DNA of 11,681 nt from an uncultured Mycoplasma sp. (GCA_905209745.1 CAJLUG010000015.1:1-11681); one strand, 5' to 3'. Counted from the stretch's first letter, positions 1 through 7,616 are shown. The notes: generated from the letters alone by a model not told the origin. Translations and numbers: made by a program.

Positions 1-77
1 GAGATCCTCGTAAGAAAGAACGTAAGAAACCAGGATTGAAAAAAGCACGTCGTGCACCTCAATTCTCAAAGAGATAA
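1..77 (+). CDS. rpsI: 30S ribosomal protein S9, C-terminal end (partial)
   Basis: Reading from base 3, the last 24 codons give DPRKKERKKPGLKKARRAPQ followed by FSKR and a TAA stop at 75-77. This basic tail, with the KKPGLKKARRAPQFSKR ending, is the signature of ribosomal protein S9, whose C-terminal arginine reaches toward the P-site tRNA in the small subunit. The 5' part lies outside the window. Four of its five arginines use CGT, the codon favoured in highly expressed genes, unlike most downstream genes here, which use AGA. A hairpin terminator follows 13 bases after the stop. In Bacillota, rpsI normally follows rplM in a two-gene operon, so rplM is expected just upstream. Confidence 0.95.
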   Translation, partial: DPRKKERKKPGLKKARRAPQFSKR

Positions 78-90
78 AAACTACTGTTTA

Positions 91-127
91 CCTTGGAAAC
101 GAAATGTTTTCAAGGTTTTATTTTTTT
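91..127 (+). terminator. Rho-independent terminator of rpsI
   Basis: A 10-bp stem pairs CCTTGGAAAC (91-100) with GTTTTCAAGG (106-115), with one G-T wobble and a five-base loop GAAAT. It is followed by a T-rich run at 116-127. This is a textbook intrinsic terminator closing the ribosomal protein operon. It ends only 20 bases before the start codon of the next gene. Confidence 0.85.
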
Positions 128-146
128 AAAATAAAGGAGTTCTAAA

Positions 147-758
147 ATGTATGAAATAAAAACAATTACTACAAAAGATGAATTAAAAAGATTATTTAAT
201 TTTTTATCAGAAGTATTTTATAATGATGCGATTGAACATAATGAACATTATTACACTATGTATGAGAGATATGAAGAAATGAAAGAACAATTAAAATTTG
301 ATAATGAAATGCTCCTATATATAGAAAAGGATAATAAAATCATCGCAGGAATTACTGGTAAAAATATGAAAGATAACAAAATTACCATTGGAATGATTGC
401 AGTAAGCAGTTTAGAAAGAAACAAGGGTCTAGCAAAACAATTATTATTAGAGTTTGAATATAGATGTAAGAAAAAGAAGATCACACATATTGATTTAGGT
501 GCAAGATTTAGAGCATGTCCCATATATCAGTCGTTAAAATATAATTATACTTTAATGATTCAAGTTTTTGATTTTGTAACAATAGAAGAAATAAGAAGAA
601 AAAATAAATACAACTTTGAAGAAATATCATCATGGCAGGGAGAAACATATGGGTATATATTTCTAAAAACTAATGAAATAAAAAAAGAATATATAGATTA
701 CTTTGAAAAAGAAGTAAAAACAGCTCATGCCCAATATATTTTTGAAAAAGAGTTATAG
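147..758 (+). CDS. GNAT-family N-acetyltransferase
   Basis: The 203-residue protein fits the GCN5-related acetyltransferase fold, which transfers an acetyl group from acetyl-CoA to an amine; the substrate cannot be told. The strand before motif A reads ITIGMIAVSS (79-88) and motif A follows as ERNKGLAKQLL (90-100), matching the R-x-x-G-x-A pyrophosphate-binding loop. HIDLGARF and PIYQSLKY (114-132) fit the beta5 region and motif B. The remaining C-terminal 70 residues are longer than a minimal GNAT domain and contain a lysine/glutamate-rich tail. The start is supported by AAAGGAG at 133-139, seven bases before the ATG. No signal peptide or membrane segment is seen, so it should be cytosolic. 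No clear promoter lies between the rpsI terminator and the gene, so expression may depend on read-through or on a promoter overlapping the hairpin. Confidence 0.8.
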   Translation: MYEIKTITTKDELKRLFNFLSEVFYNDAIEHNEHYYTMYERYEEMKEQLKFDNEMLLYIEKDNKIIAGITGKNMKDNKITIGMIAVSSLERNKGLAKQLLLEFEYRCKKKKITHIDLGARFRACPIYQSLKYNYTLMIQVFDFVTIEEIRRKNKYNFEEISSWQGETYGYIFLKTNEIKKEYIDYFEKEVKTAHAQYIFEKEL

Positions 759-812
759 AAAAATTCAGTGTTCTAAAAAAAGTTTTAGCATATAATATCT
801 AGAGGAGGTAAC

Positions 813-1154
813 ATGTTAAGACTAGAATACTTACAAGAATTATTAATTTCTGCTATTGCACTTAGTACAATTACCTGTGCATTTATACAAAAAATAAAAG
901 GTTGTTTTAAAACAAGTAAATTTTTATCCCTTTTCTCATTTATAATAAATATGCTATTAGGAATTATATTTAGCTATACATTTACCGATATAAGCCTTCC
1001 TAACAGTTTATGGATAGGGTTCTTCTCATTTATAGGTGCTGATACCATTTATAAAGCATTAGAAGGAAAATTAGCATCTCATTCGGATATAATAAGCAAA
1101 AATTCAGTAACGATTTTAAAATCCGATATTATTAATAGTGAGGAGGAATCATAA
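813..1154 (+). CDS. Small holin-like membrane protein
   Basis: This 113-residue protein has hydrophobic stretches at about 7-25 and 38-56 and a third, weaker one at about 64-80 (SLWIGFFSFIGADTIYKALE), then a polar, charged tail (residues 85-113). Size, topology and the WIGFFSFIGAD-YKALEGKL segment resemble phage holins of Gram-positive bacteria, which form membrane lesions that release or activate lysins. The call rests on this and on the next gene, a murein endopeptidase lacking a signal peptide, whose ATG overlaps this gene's TAA by one base. A perfect Shine-Dalgarno AGGAGGT (803-809) sits three bases before the ATG, suggesting efficient translation. No other phage genes flank it. It could instead be an unrelated small membrane protein translated with the hydrolase. 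Confidence 0.55.
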   Translation: MLRLEYLQELLISAIALSTITCAFIQKIKGCFKTSKFLSLFSFIINMLLGIIFSYTFTDISLPNSLWIGFFSFIGADTIYKALEGKLASHSDIISKNSVTILKSDIINSEEES

Positions 1155-1876
1155 TGGAAAAACCTATATATCCATTAAAAACCATGAGAATTACACAAGG
1201 GTATAATATTGGAACACATATCAATAGTTTTGCTATTGATGATGGTGGAATGGATACCAATATAGAAAACGTATATGCACCTTTTACAGGTTATATTAAA
1301 AAGATATATACAGAAGATGCCAATGAGGTTTGGTTAGAAAGTGCTTCTCCTGTAGAATATCCTGATGGAACTATAGATTATATGACCGTTATATTTGCTC
1401 ATTGTGATAATGTAAGTAATTTATCTGTTGGACAAAGAATTTCTCAAGGTGAAGCCTTTTATAAAGAAGGAACCAAAGGAAATGCTATTGGAAATCATTG
1501 TCATCTAGAATGTGGAAAAGGAAAATTTGTATCTCCTGGATGGTATCGAAATGATAATGGATATTATGTAATATTTAATGGCAAAGCACCAGAAGATTGC
1601 TTTTGGATTGATAATACAATTACTATAGTAAGTGATAATGGATATGATTTTAAAATGACTTCAGAAGAAACACCAGAAGTAACTGTACCAGAAGAAGATC
1701 AAACAATAGAAGACCCTAACGATGACGAAACTCCAGAAGAACCAACAGATGAAGATCCACCAGCTACAGACGCATCAGACCAATCACCAAGTGATATAAA
1801 ATTAATCTATACTTGTAAAAAAGATGGTTTATATGGAATCTATCTTAAAAAAGGAAATGAAGTTTACTTAAAATAA
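1154..1876 (+). CDS. M23-family peptidoglycan endopeptidase (lysin-like)
   Basis: The 240-residue protein carries an M23/LytM-type zinc metallopeptidase domain at about 5-150. Likely zinc ligands are H22, D29 (or D30) and H117; likely catalytic histidines are H83 (FAHCDN) and H115, in the HCH motif of GNHCHLE (113-119). The VYAPFTGYIKKI segment (40-51) matches the conserved 'AP.xG.V' strand. Such enzymes cut peptide cross-bridges in peptidoglycan. A proline- and acid-rich linker (about 171-212) leads to a short C-terminal module (214-240) with LIYTCKKDGLYGIYLKKG, perhaps a wall-binding element. No signal peptide is present, so export through the holin-like partner, or release by lysis, is plausible. 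AGGAGG at 1141-1146 precedes the ATG, which overlaps the upstream stop. The D spacing (H-x6-D) is longer than the usual H-x3-D, so the ligand choice is uncertain. Confidence 0.8.
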   Translation: MEKPIYPLKTMRITQGYNIGTHINSFAIDDGGMDTNIENVYAPFTGYIKKIYTEDANEVWLESASPVEYPDGTIDYMTVIFAHCDNVSNLSVGQRISQGEAFYKEGTKGNAIGNHCHLECGKGKFVSPGWYRNDNGYYVIFNGKAPEDCFWIDNTITIVSDNGYDFKMTSEETPEVTVPEEDQTIEDPNDDETPEEPTDEDPPATDASDQSPSDIKLIYTCKKDGLYGIYLKKGNEVYLK

Positions 1877-1879
1877 AAA

Positions 1880-1910
1880 GGCTATTTCAAAACCAGAAAT
1901 AGTCTTTTTT
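1880..1910. terminator. Bidirectional terminator between convergent genes
   Basis: A 9-bp stem pairs GGCTATTTC (1880-1888) with GAAATAGTC (1896-1904), with one G-T wobble and a seven-base loop. Six T residues follow on the plus strand (1905-1910) and five A residues precede it (1875-1879), which become T residues for minus-strand transcription. It therefore serves both the M23 gene and the converging transporter gene, whose stop codon (1909-1911) overlaps its edge. Confidence 0.8.
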
Positions 1911-2715
1911 ATCCTAACGCAACATCTAATATCATCATAATAGAAAAACCAAGTAGGGTAAATAGAGCCATTAAATCTTTTTTCTTATTAGACTGACTTT
2001 CAGGAATCAATTCTTCTACCACTACATAAATCATTGCCCCTGCCGCAAAAGCAAGCAAAAACGGTAACAAAGATTGTATTTTCATAACCAAAATAGCCCC
2101 GATAACTGCAGAAATAGGTTCTACAATTCCACTTAATTGACCATAAAAGAAAGCCTTTCCTCGAGACATTCCTTCTCTTCTAAGAGGTAGGCTAACAGCA
2201 CTACCTTCAGGAAAATTTTGTAATCCAATACCTAAAGCTAAAGTTAAACAAGAAGCCAAAGAGGCACCATGTAAACTATAAGATAAAGAACCAAAAGCAA
2301 CACCAATGACAAGACCTTCTGGTATATTATGAAGTGTAATAGAAAATACAAGCATTAAGCATCTTTTAATTTTAGAACTATATTGATTTGTACAATCTTT
2401 TTTCTTTAATAGAAAATCAGAAATTTTATCTCCAATAAATAATAAAATACCACCAGCAAAAAAGCCAAGAAATACAATGAACCATGAATTCATCTGCATA
2501 CTATCTGCCATTTCAATTGCAGGACTAAGTAATGACCAAAAAGATGCAGCAATCATAACACCAGCAGAAAAACCCAAAAGTCCATCCATAATCCCTTTTT
2601 TGACTTCCTTAAAGAAAAAAACAATCGCAGCCCCAAGCATTGTTACTCCATAAGTAAACAAAGTAGCACAAAGCGCTTGTAAAGTGGGAGATAGTCCTAC
2701 GAAAAACTCTATCAT
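1909..2715 (-). CDS. ZIP-family divalent metal transporter (GufA/ZupT-like)
   Basis: The 268-residue membrane protein has about eight hydrophobic segments and the two ZIP signature helices: HNIPEGLVIG (129-138) and LQNFPEGSAV (165-174). H129, N130, E133, N167 and E170 would form the binuclear metal site, with E199 (in GIVEP) and E235 (in VEELIPE) as further conserved acids. A hydrophilic loop at about 104-118 separates the first three segments from the signature pair. ZIP carriers move Zn2+, Fe2+ or Mn2+ into the cytoplasm; the substrate is not determined by sequence. The length matches the short GufA/ZupT branch. GGTGA (complement of 2722-2726) precedes the ATG by six bases. The gene is convergent with the M23 gene and divergent from the hydrolase gene; a Fur-like motif lies about 60-75 bases upstream. 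I did not find a convincing minus-strand promoter. Confidence 0.88.
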   Translation of the reverse strand: MIEFFVGLSPTLQALCATLFTYGVTMLGAAIVFFFKEVKKGIMDGLLGFSAGVMIAASFWSLLSPAIEMADSMQMNSWFIVFLGFFAGGILLFIGDKISDFLLKKKDCTNQYSSKIKRCLMLVFSITLHNIPEGLVIGVAFGSLSYSLHGASLASCLTLALGIGLQNFPEGSAVSLPLRREGMSRGKAFFYGQLSGIVEPISAVIGAILVMKIQSLLPFLLAFAAGAMIYVVVEELIPESQSNKKKDLMALFTLLGFSIMMILDVALG

Positions 2716-2773
2716 TAAACTTCACCAATATAACATATTCTAGAAAATCTATATCGTATAGGTATGTGTCATA

Positions 2774-2792
2774 GATAATGATAATTGCTCAT
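2774..2792. promoter_or_regulatory. Candidate Fur-family operator
   Basis: The bases GATAATGATAAT (2774-2785) equal the first 12 positions of the classical 19-bp Fur box, while the last seven fit poorly. The motif overlaps the -35 element of the hydrolase promoter and lies upstream of the divergent ZIP metal transporter gene. In such AT-rich DNA this could arise by chance, so the assignment is tentative. Confidence 0.35.
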
Positions 2793-2814
2793 ACTACATT
2801 TTTAGAGATATAAT
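2785..2814 (+). promoter_or_regulatory. SigA-type promoter of the alpha/beta hydrolase gene
   Basis: TTGCTC (2785-2790) and a perfect TATAAT (2809-2814) are separated by 18 bases. Transcription would start near 2821, just upstream of the GAGGTG ribosome binding site (2825-2830), which leaves a very short leader before the ATG at 2836. That short leader is a mild point against it. Confidence 0.5.
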
Positions 2815-2835
2815 AAAAGAAATAGAGGTGATGAT

Positions 2836-3582
2836 ATGAATGAAGAATTAATTATAAATGCTAAAAATGATAATAGAGTAAAATGGAATAAAATAATAAA
2901 AAATAATATAAAAACATTCTGTGCTCTTCCCTCAAAAAACATAGAAAAGATAATTATATATTGTCATGGATTGGGTAGTAACAAAAGTTATGCTTCAAGG
3001 TTTTACGAAGAATTATTAAAAAACAATATAGGAATAATTGCATTTGATTTTCCTGGACATGGAGAAGATAGAACTGACTTTTCTCAATTTAGTTTAGCAC
3101 TATGTATACAATATTTAGAACAAATAATACAATATGCAAAAGAAACTTATAACGTACCCATATATTTATTTGGTTCTAGTTTTGGTGGATTTGTAATTTT
3201 AAATAAACTAATACAGAATAGTATGAATATAGAAAAAGTAATATTGATGTGTCCTGCCATAAATTTTTTTGATATTCTAAACAGGAAAACCAATATAAAA
3301 GAAGACTATTATAACAGTCACGAATATTTGCCATTATATAATGGTATAAAAATTTATCCAAAAACTTATTTTGAATTAAAAAAAGCAAATAATGAAGTTA
3401 AGAACTATAATTTTAATGACATTGCAATTATTCAGGGTACAGATGATAAGACTGTTTTATGTAACGAAATACAAGCTTTTTGTTTAAAAAATAACTTAAA
3501 ACTAAAAATCATAGAAGAAGGAAAACATGAACTGTATAAATTTGATAACGAAATTATTAAGTTTATATTAAATAATATTTAG
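2836..3582 (+). CDS. Alpha/beta hydrolase (S33/monoacylglycerol lipase-like)
   Basis: This 248-residue protein has the alpha/beta hydrolase layout. The oxyanion-hole strand ends in IYCHGLGSN (41-49), the DFPGHGED turn is at 71-78, and the nucleophile elbow is GSSFG (113-117) with S115 as the catalytic serine. D204 in IIQGTDDKTV and H231 in EEGKHEL complete the probable Ser-Asp-His triad. No signal peptide or membrane segment is present, so it should act in the cytoplasm on an ester or short acyl substrate; the substrate is unknown. The start is fixed by GAGGTG at 2825-2830. The gene is transcribed alone from a promoter at 2785-2814, divergent from the metal transporter, and no hairpin terminator follows it. 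Family members include lysophospholipases, thioesterases and peptidases, and nothing here selects among these. Confidence 0.82.
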   Translation: MNEELIINAKNDNRVKWNKIIKNNIKTFCALPSKNIEKIIIYCHGLGSNKSYASRFYEELLKNNIGIIAFDFPGHGEDRTDFSQFSLALCIQYLEQIIQYAKETYNVPIYLFGSSFGGFVILNKLIQNSMNIEKVILMCPAINFFDILNRKTNIKEDYYNSHEYLPLYNGIKIYPKTYFELKKANNEVKNYNFNDIAIIQGTDDKTVLCNEIQAFCLKNNLKLKIIEEGKHELYKFDNEIIKFILNNI

Positions 3583-3611
3583 TCCTAATTTTTATAATAA
3601 AAATGTAAACA

Positions 3612-3640
3612 TACACAACACTTTATTCTTATGTTATAAT
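3612..3640 (+). promoter_or_regulatory. Extended -10 promoter of the ligase-kinase operon
   Basis: TGTTATAAT at 3632-3640 combines a perfect -10 hexamer with the TG of an extended -10. A weak -35 match, TACACA (3612-3617), lies 17 bases upstream. The start site would be near 3647, giving a leader of about 43 bases to the ATG at 3690. AGGGGA (3676-3681) is the ribosome binding site. Confidence 0.65.
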
Positions 3641-3689
3641 ATAGATGTTTAAGAAGTGCAGTAAAATTTATATTTAGGGGAGACGAAAG

Positions 3690-5693
3690 ATGAAAGAAAA
3701 TGAAAAATATCCACATTTATCAAAACCATGGATGAAATACTATAATCAAGAAAAGGTGAATCAAGAAGATCCAAAAACTAATATTACAGATTATATAAAA
3801 CAAAAAAATACTCATAACTTAGGAGGAATAGCTGAAACATATTACGGAAAAAAGATAACTTATAGGGAATTATTTGAAAAGGTTGATACATATTCTAAAA
3901 TGTTAACTGGATTAGGTGTATCAAAAGGAAGTAGAATTATGTATTTAGTACCAAACATTCCAGAAAGTGGAATGTTATGGCTAGCAAGTTCACAAATTGG
4001 GGCAGTATCAGACTTTATAGACCCTAGACCAGATTCAATGGATTTAGAAGCAAATGCAAAGAAGATTTTAGAAATTATAAAATATGAAGGTGCAGATTAT
4101 ATTATTGCGTTAGATAAATGTTATTTAGCAATGTTAAAACCAATTGAAAATGAATTAAAAGAATTAGGAATTAGTAACATTGTTACTATATCAGCAACAG
4201 ATTCTATGAATTTAAGTGGAAAAATTAGTTATTTAAAAGATGTAATAGCCTATAATAATTTGCGAAACATAAGAATTAAAAATACTAAAATAAAAAAGTT
4301 AAGAGTATATGAAGCATTATATAAAAAAATTAATGAGATGCAACAAGAAAGTGTTATTTATAAAGAAGCTATAAAAAAATCACCATTAAAAGTCATAAAA
4401 GCAAATGATTTAATAAGAGACTGTAAATATGTACAATTTGAAACAGTATATGATGGAGAATTATTAAATTATATCGGTCATACTTCAGGAACATCTGGAG
4501 CAAGACCAAAACCAATTACTTTAACAAACAAGAATCAAATATCAGGAACAGAACAATTATTTAAAGCGGGAGCTAATTTTAATGTAGGAGATAAAATATT
4601 ACATGAATTACCATTCTTCTCACCGTTAGGAGCGGATAATAATTATATATTAAATTTAGCTAGTGGTGGAAATAGTATTGATATTCCAGAATTTGAAATT
4701 AATGAGTTTGGATATTTATTAAAAAAATATCATCCCAATGTAATATTAGGAACTCCATCTTGGATTGCATCACTACCAGAATGTGAATATTTAGATGACG
4801 AAGATTTGTCTTGTATTACAAGAATTATTTATGGTGGTGATTCTATGACAAGAGAAGATGAAGAAAAACTAAATAAATGGTTAAAGAAGAAAGGAAGTAA
4901 AGCAATAGTAGAAAAAGGACACGGAATGAGTGAATATTGTGGGTGTGGCTCTTATGCTCAAGGAATCTATAATAAATACGACTCAATCGGTATACCACTT
5001 CCCAATACTATTTATACAGTTGTCAATCCAAACGTAGATGATAAATTAGTTCCTATAGCATTTGATGAAGAAAAAGAATTATTAGAAGGAGAATTAGCAG
5101 TATCATCTCCAGCAGTTACTAATGGAATATTAGATGGAAAAGTAATTGTTCCTCATTATGAATTAGACGGAAACAGTTATATTAGAACAAGAGATCTAGT
5201 TAAAATGAATAGAGATGGAATATTCTTCTTTGATGCAAGAAAAGACCGTTCATTTACTAGATTTGATGGTTATAAAGTAAAACCACATGAAATTGAGAAA
5301 ATAATTGAGGAAAATGAAAAAATAAAATATTGTAGAATTGTTCAATATTTTGATGATAAACAAAGAGGTTTAATGCCAATTGCTCATTTGGTATTGAATG
5401 ATTATAAAGATTATAATGATGAAGAAAAGATAAAATTAGTAGAAGAAATTGTATATCAACAAATTATTGCAAATCCAACAATGTCATCAAGACAAATACC
5501 TTCTAAATTTAGAATAAGAAAAAATATGCCACTTTCAAAAAATAGTAAGGTAAGCTTTAATGAATTAATAAAAGAAGGACTAGATGGCACAGAAATAAAT
5601 GTGGATGTAGAAGAAACAAATTTATCTGTAGGTAATATAGAAGTATATACTTCAAATAAGGGGAAAAATAAAACAATGACAAAAAAGAAATAA
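3690..5693 (+). CDS. AMP-forming acyl-CoA synthetase-like adenylating enzyme
   Basis: This 667-residue protein belongs to the ANL (AMP-binding) superfamily, which activates a carboxylic acid as an acyl-adenylate and usually passes it to CoA or a carrier. Recognisable motifs in order: A3 P-loop HTSGTSGARPKP (264-275); YGGDSM (381-386); A5 GHGMSEY (410-416); A7 YIRTRDL (497-503); A8 hinge FDARKDRSFTRFDGYKVKPH (514-533) followed by EIE; and A10 lysine K620 in SKNSKVSF. The catalytic skeleton looks complete, but several positions deviate: an extra residue before PK in A3, P replacing the usual G after K, and TRD in place of TGD in A7. Residues about 172-250 form a lysine-rich stretch ahead of the P-loop. 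The tail (631-667) is polar and ends in lysines. No signal peptide is present. The start is supported by AGGGGA, eight bases upstream. It is followed after 15 bases by a histidine kinase gene, so the two are likely cotranscribed. The acid substrate cannot be assigned. Confidence 0.85.
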   Translation: MKENEKYPHLSKPWMKYYNQEKVNQEDPKTNITDYIKQKNTHNLGGIAETYYGKKITYRELFEKVDTYSKMLTGLGVSKGSRIMYLVPNIPESGMLWLASSQIGAVSDFIDPRPDSMDLEANAKKILEIIKYEGADYIIALDKCYLAMLKPIENELKELGISNIVTISATDSMNLSGKISYLKDVIAYNNLRNIRIKNTKIKKLRVYEALYKKINEMQQESVIYKEAIKKSPLKVIKANDLIRDCKYVQFETVYDGELLNYIGHTSGTSGARPKPITLTNKNQISGTEQLFKAGANFNVGDKILHELPFFSPLGADNNYILNLASGGNSIDIPEFEINEFGYLLKKYHPNVILGTPSWIASLPECEYLDDEDLSCITRIIYGGDSMTREDEEKLNKWLKKKGSKAIVEKGHGMSEYCGCGSYAQGIYNKYDSIGIPLPNTIYTVVNPNVDDKLVPIAFDEEKELLEGELAVSSPAVTNGILDGKVIVPHYELDGNSYIRTRDLVKMNRDGIFFFDARKDRSFTRFDGYKVKPHEIEKIIEENEKIKYCRIVQYFDDKQRGLMPIAHLVLNDYKDYNDEEKIKLVEEIVYQQIIANPTMSSRQIPSKFRIRKNMPLSKNSKVSFNELIKEGLDGTEINVDVEETNLSVGNIEVYTSNKGKNKTMTKKK

Positions 5694-5708
5694 TAGGTGG
5701 TGTGATAC

Positions 5709-7571
5709 ATGCAAAATACATTAGGGTTTTTAACATTAAATATTTATGCATTAATAATAATTATAATTATAAGTATAATTTTCTTTAGAAAAGATAGGCA
5801 AAAGAAAGTAGAAGATGAAACTTATTCCAGACTATTAATTATTACAATGATAGTATCAATAAGTGGCTTTATTTTAGGACTAATGGTAACTCCAACTGTA
5901 GAAATTAATAAAACTGTAATTGCGATGTGCAATAAAATATATTTAATTAGTTTAGCAACTTGGATTACTACACTATCTTTTTATACATTATGTGTTTCAT
6001 GGTTAAAAGAAGAAAAAATAAATCAAACTAAAAAAATATTTTCAATAATAGTTTTAATTCATATAATAATGATTCTTCTATTACCAATTTCTATTACAAT
6101 TGATAATGAAAGTGTAACCGCATTAGGATTATCAGTGTTCTATACCTATACTGTATTTGGTTTAGGATTTATCTTCCAAATTATATGTATTATTAGAGAT
6201 TTTAAAAATAGTATAAGTAAAAAATATATACCAATATATGCACTCGCATTTTTTGGTATTATAATGTTAATTATTCAAATGGCATTTCCTGGCTTAAACT
6301 ATATTGTTAATCCTGCTATAGTATTAATAACAGTTATCATGTATCACACAATTGAAAACCCTGATATGAAGATGATAAACAAGTTGAATTTAGCAAAAGA
6401 ACAAGTGGAAAGAGCCAATCGAGCAAAAAGTGATTTCTTATCTAGTATGTCACATGAAATCCGTACTCCATTAAATGCTATAGTTGGTTTGTCTGAAGAC
6501 ATCGCAACGTACAAAGATGATGTACCAAAAGAAGTAATAGAAGATATTGATGATATTCAAAGTGCTTCTCAGACTTTACTAGAAATTGTAGGAAATATTT
6601 TAGACATTAATAAAATTGAAAGTGAAAGAATGGATATTATAGAAAAACCATATAATTTTAGAGAAGAAATAACTAAAATGGCTAAAGTAACTACAATGAG
6701 AATAGGTGATAAGCCAATTGAATTTAAAATGAATATTGCTCCAGATATTCCATATGAATTAATTGGAGATAAAACTCATGTAAAAGAAATAATCAACAAC
6801 TTATTAACGAATGCAATTAAATATACAGAAAAAGGACAAATAAGTTTAAATGTTAAATGTATTAATAAAGATACAAATTGTGTATTAATTATTTCAGTAC
6901 AAGATACAGGAAGAGGAATCAAAAAAGAAAATATTGATAAATTATTTACAAAGTTTGAACGACTTGATATTGAAAAGAACACCACAACAGAAGGTACGGG
7001 ACTAGGTTTAGCAATTACAAAGTCATTAGTAACTATGATGAATGGAACAATTAATGTACAAAGTAATTTTGGAGAAGGTTCTATCTTTATGGTAACCCTT
7101 CCACAAAAAATAAGTAAAATGATTAATCCAAATAGTAATCAAGTAAACCAACCAGAAGAAATAGAAACATTAGAAGTACCAGTACAAAAAGAAGTCAATA
7201 ATGCAAAAAGAATATTAATTGTAGATGATAATACACTAAACATAAAAGTTGCCAAAAGACTACTTTCTGATTTAAATCTAGAAATAGATGAATGCTATAA
7301 TGGACAAGAATGCATAGATAAAATTAAAAATGGAGAAAAGTATGATTTAATATTAATGGATATTATGATGCCGGTAAAAAGTGGAGAGACTGCACTAAAA
7401 GAATTAAAGGAATTAAGTGACTTTTCTATACCAGTAGTAGCTCTAACTGCCGATGCAGTAGCTGGATCAGAAGAAAAATATATTAAAGAAGGATTTATAA
7501 GTTACCTATCAAAACCATTTACAAGAGATCAAATACAAAAAGAAGTAAAACAAATATTAGAACAAAAATAA
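5709..7571 (+). CDS. Seven-TM hybrid sensor histidine kinase with C-terminal receiver
   Basis: The 620-residue protein starts with about seven membrane segments (roughly 11-26, 42-61, 77-97, 109-130, 139-163, 173-192, 197-215), resembling the 7TM sensory region of HisK_N-type kinases with short loops and no large external domain. A HisKA domain follows with phosphoacceptor H249 in SMSHEIRTPLN. The HATPase has N-box NNLLTNA (363-369, with N364 and N368), G1 DTGRGI (399-404) and G2 GTGLGLA (429-435). After a linker (about 466-498) comes a receiver domain with acidic residues D506/D507, phospho-acceptor D551 in LILMDIMMP, T580 and K602 in SKPF. All catalytic residues are present. The signal could be a lipophilic or membrane-partitioning ligand, but that is inference. 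The gene lies 15 bases after the adenylating enzyme, with GGTGGTG just upstream of the ATG, and ends before a strong terminator. No HPt protein or DNA-binding regulator is present in the window. Confidence 0.92.
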   Translation: MQNTLGFLTLNIYALIIIIIISIIFFRKDRQKKVEDETYSRLLIITMIVSISGFILGLMVTPTVEINKTVIAMCNKIYLISLATWITTLSFYTLCVSWLKEEKINQTKKIFSIIVLIHIIMILLLPISITIDNESVTALGLSVFYTYTVFGLGFIFQIICIIRDFKNSISKKYIPIYALAFFGIIMLIIQMAFPGLNYIVNPAIVLITVIMYHTIENPDMKMINKLNLAKEQVERANRAKSDFLSSMSHEIRTPLNAIVGLSEDIATYKDDVPKEVIEDIDDIQSASQTLLEIVGNILDINKIESERMDIIEKPYNFREEITKMAKVTTMRIGDKPIEFKMNIAPDIPYELIGDKTHVKEIINNLLTNAIKYTEKGQISLNVKCINKDTNCVLIISVQDTGRGIKKENIDKLFTKFERLDIEKNTTTEGTGLGLAITKSLVTMMNGTINVQSNFGEGSIFMVTLPQKISKMINPNSNQVNQPEEIETLEVPVQKEVNNAKRILIVDDNTLNIKVAKRLLSDLNLEIDECYNGQECIDKIKNGEKYDLILMDIMMPVKSGETALKELKELSDFSIPVVALTADAVAGSEEKYIKEGFISYLSKPFTRDQIQKEVKQILEQK

Positions 7572-7588
7572 AATATTTAAATTAGATG

Positions 7589-7616
7589 AAAAGAACGTTT
7601 ATCCTACGTTCTTTTT
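7589..7616 (+). terminator. Terminator of the ligase-kinase operon
   Basis: A perfect 10-bp stem pairs AAAAGAACGT (7589-7598) with ACGTTCTTTT (7606-7615) around a seven-base loop, and the 3' arm runs into a T5 tract (7612-7616). It lies 17 bases after the kinase stop codon and separates this operon from the C39-like gene. Confidence 0.85.

Noticed and set aside
773..788. CTAAAA/TTTTAG hairpin as a terminator of the acetyltransferase gene
   Set aside because: The stem is only six mostly A-T pairs and no T tract follows it.
791..796. TATAAT as a promoter for the holin-like gene
   Set aside because: Its start site would fall at about 803, inside the Shine-Dalgarno sequence, and there is no good -35 element.
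813..1876. A prophage remnant
   Set aside because: Apart from the lysis-like pair there is no integrase, structural, repressor or attachment site; the neighbours are ordinary chromosomal genes.
3586..3604. ATTTTTA/TAAAAAT inverted repeat after the hydrolase gene
   Set aside because: It has no G-C pairs, a three-base loop and no following T tract; it is expected by chance in such AT-rich sequence.
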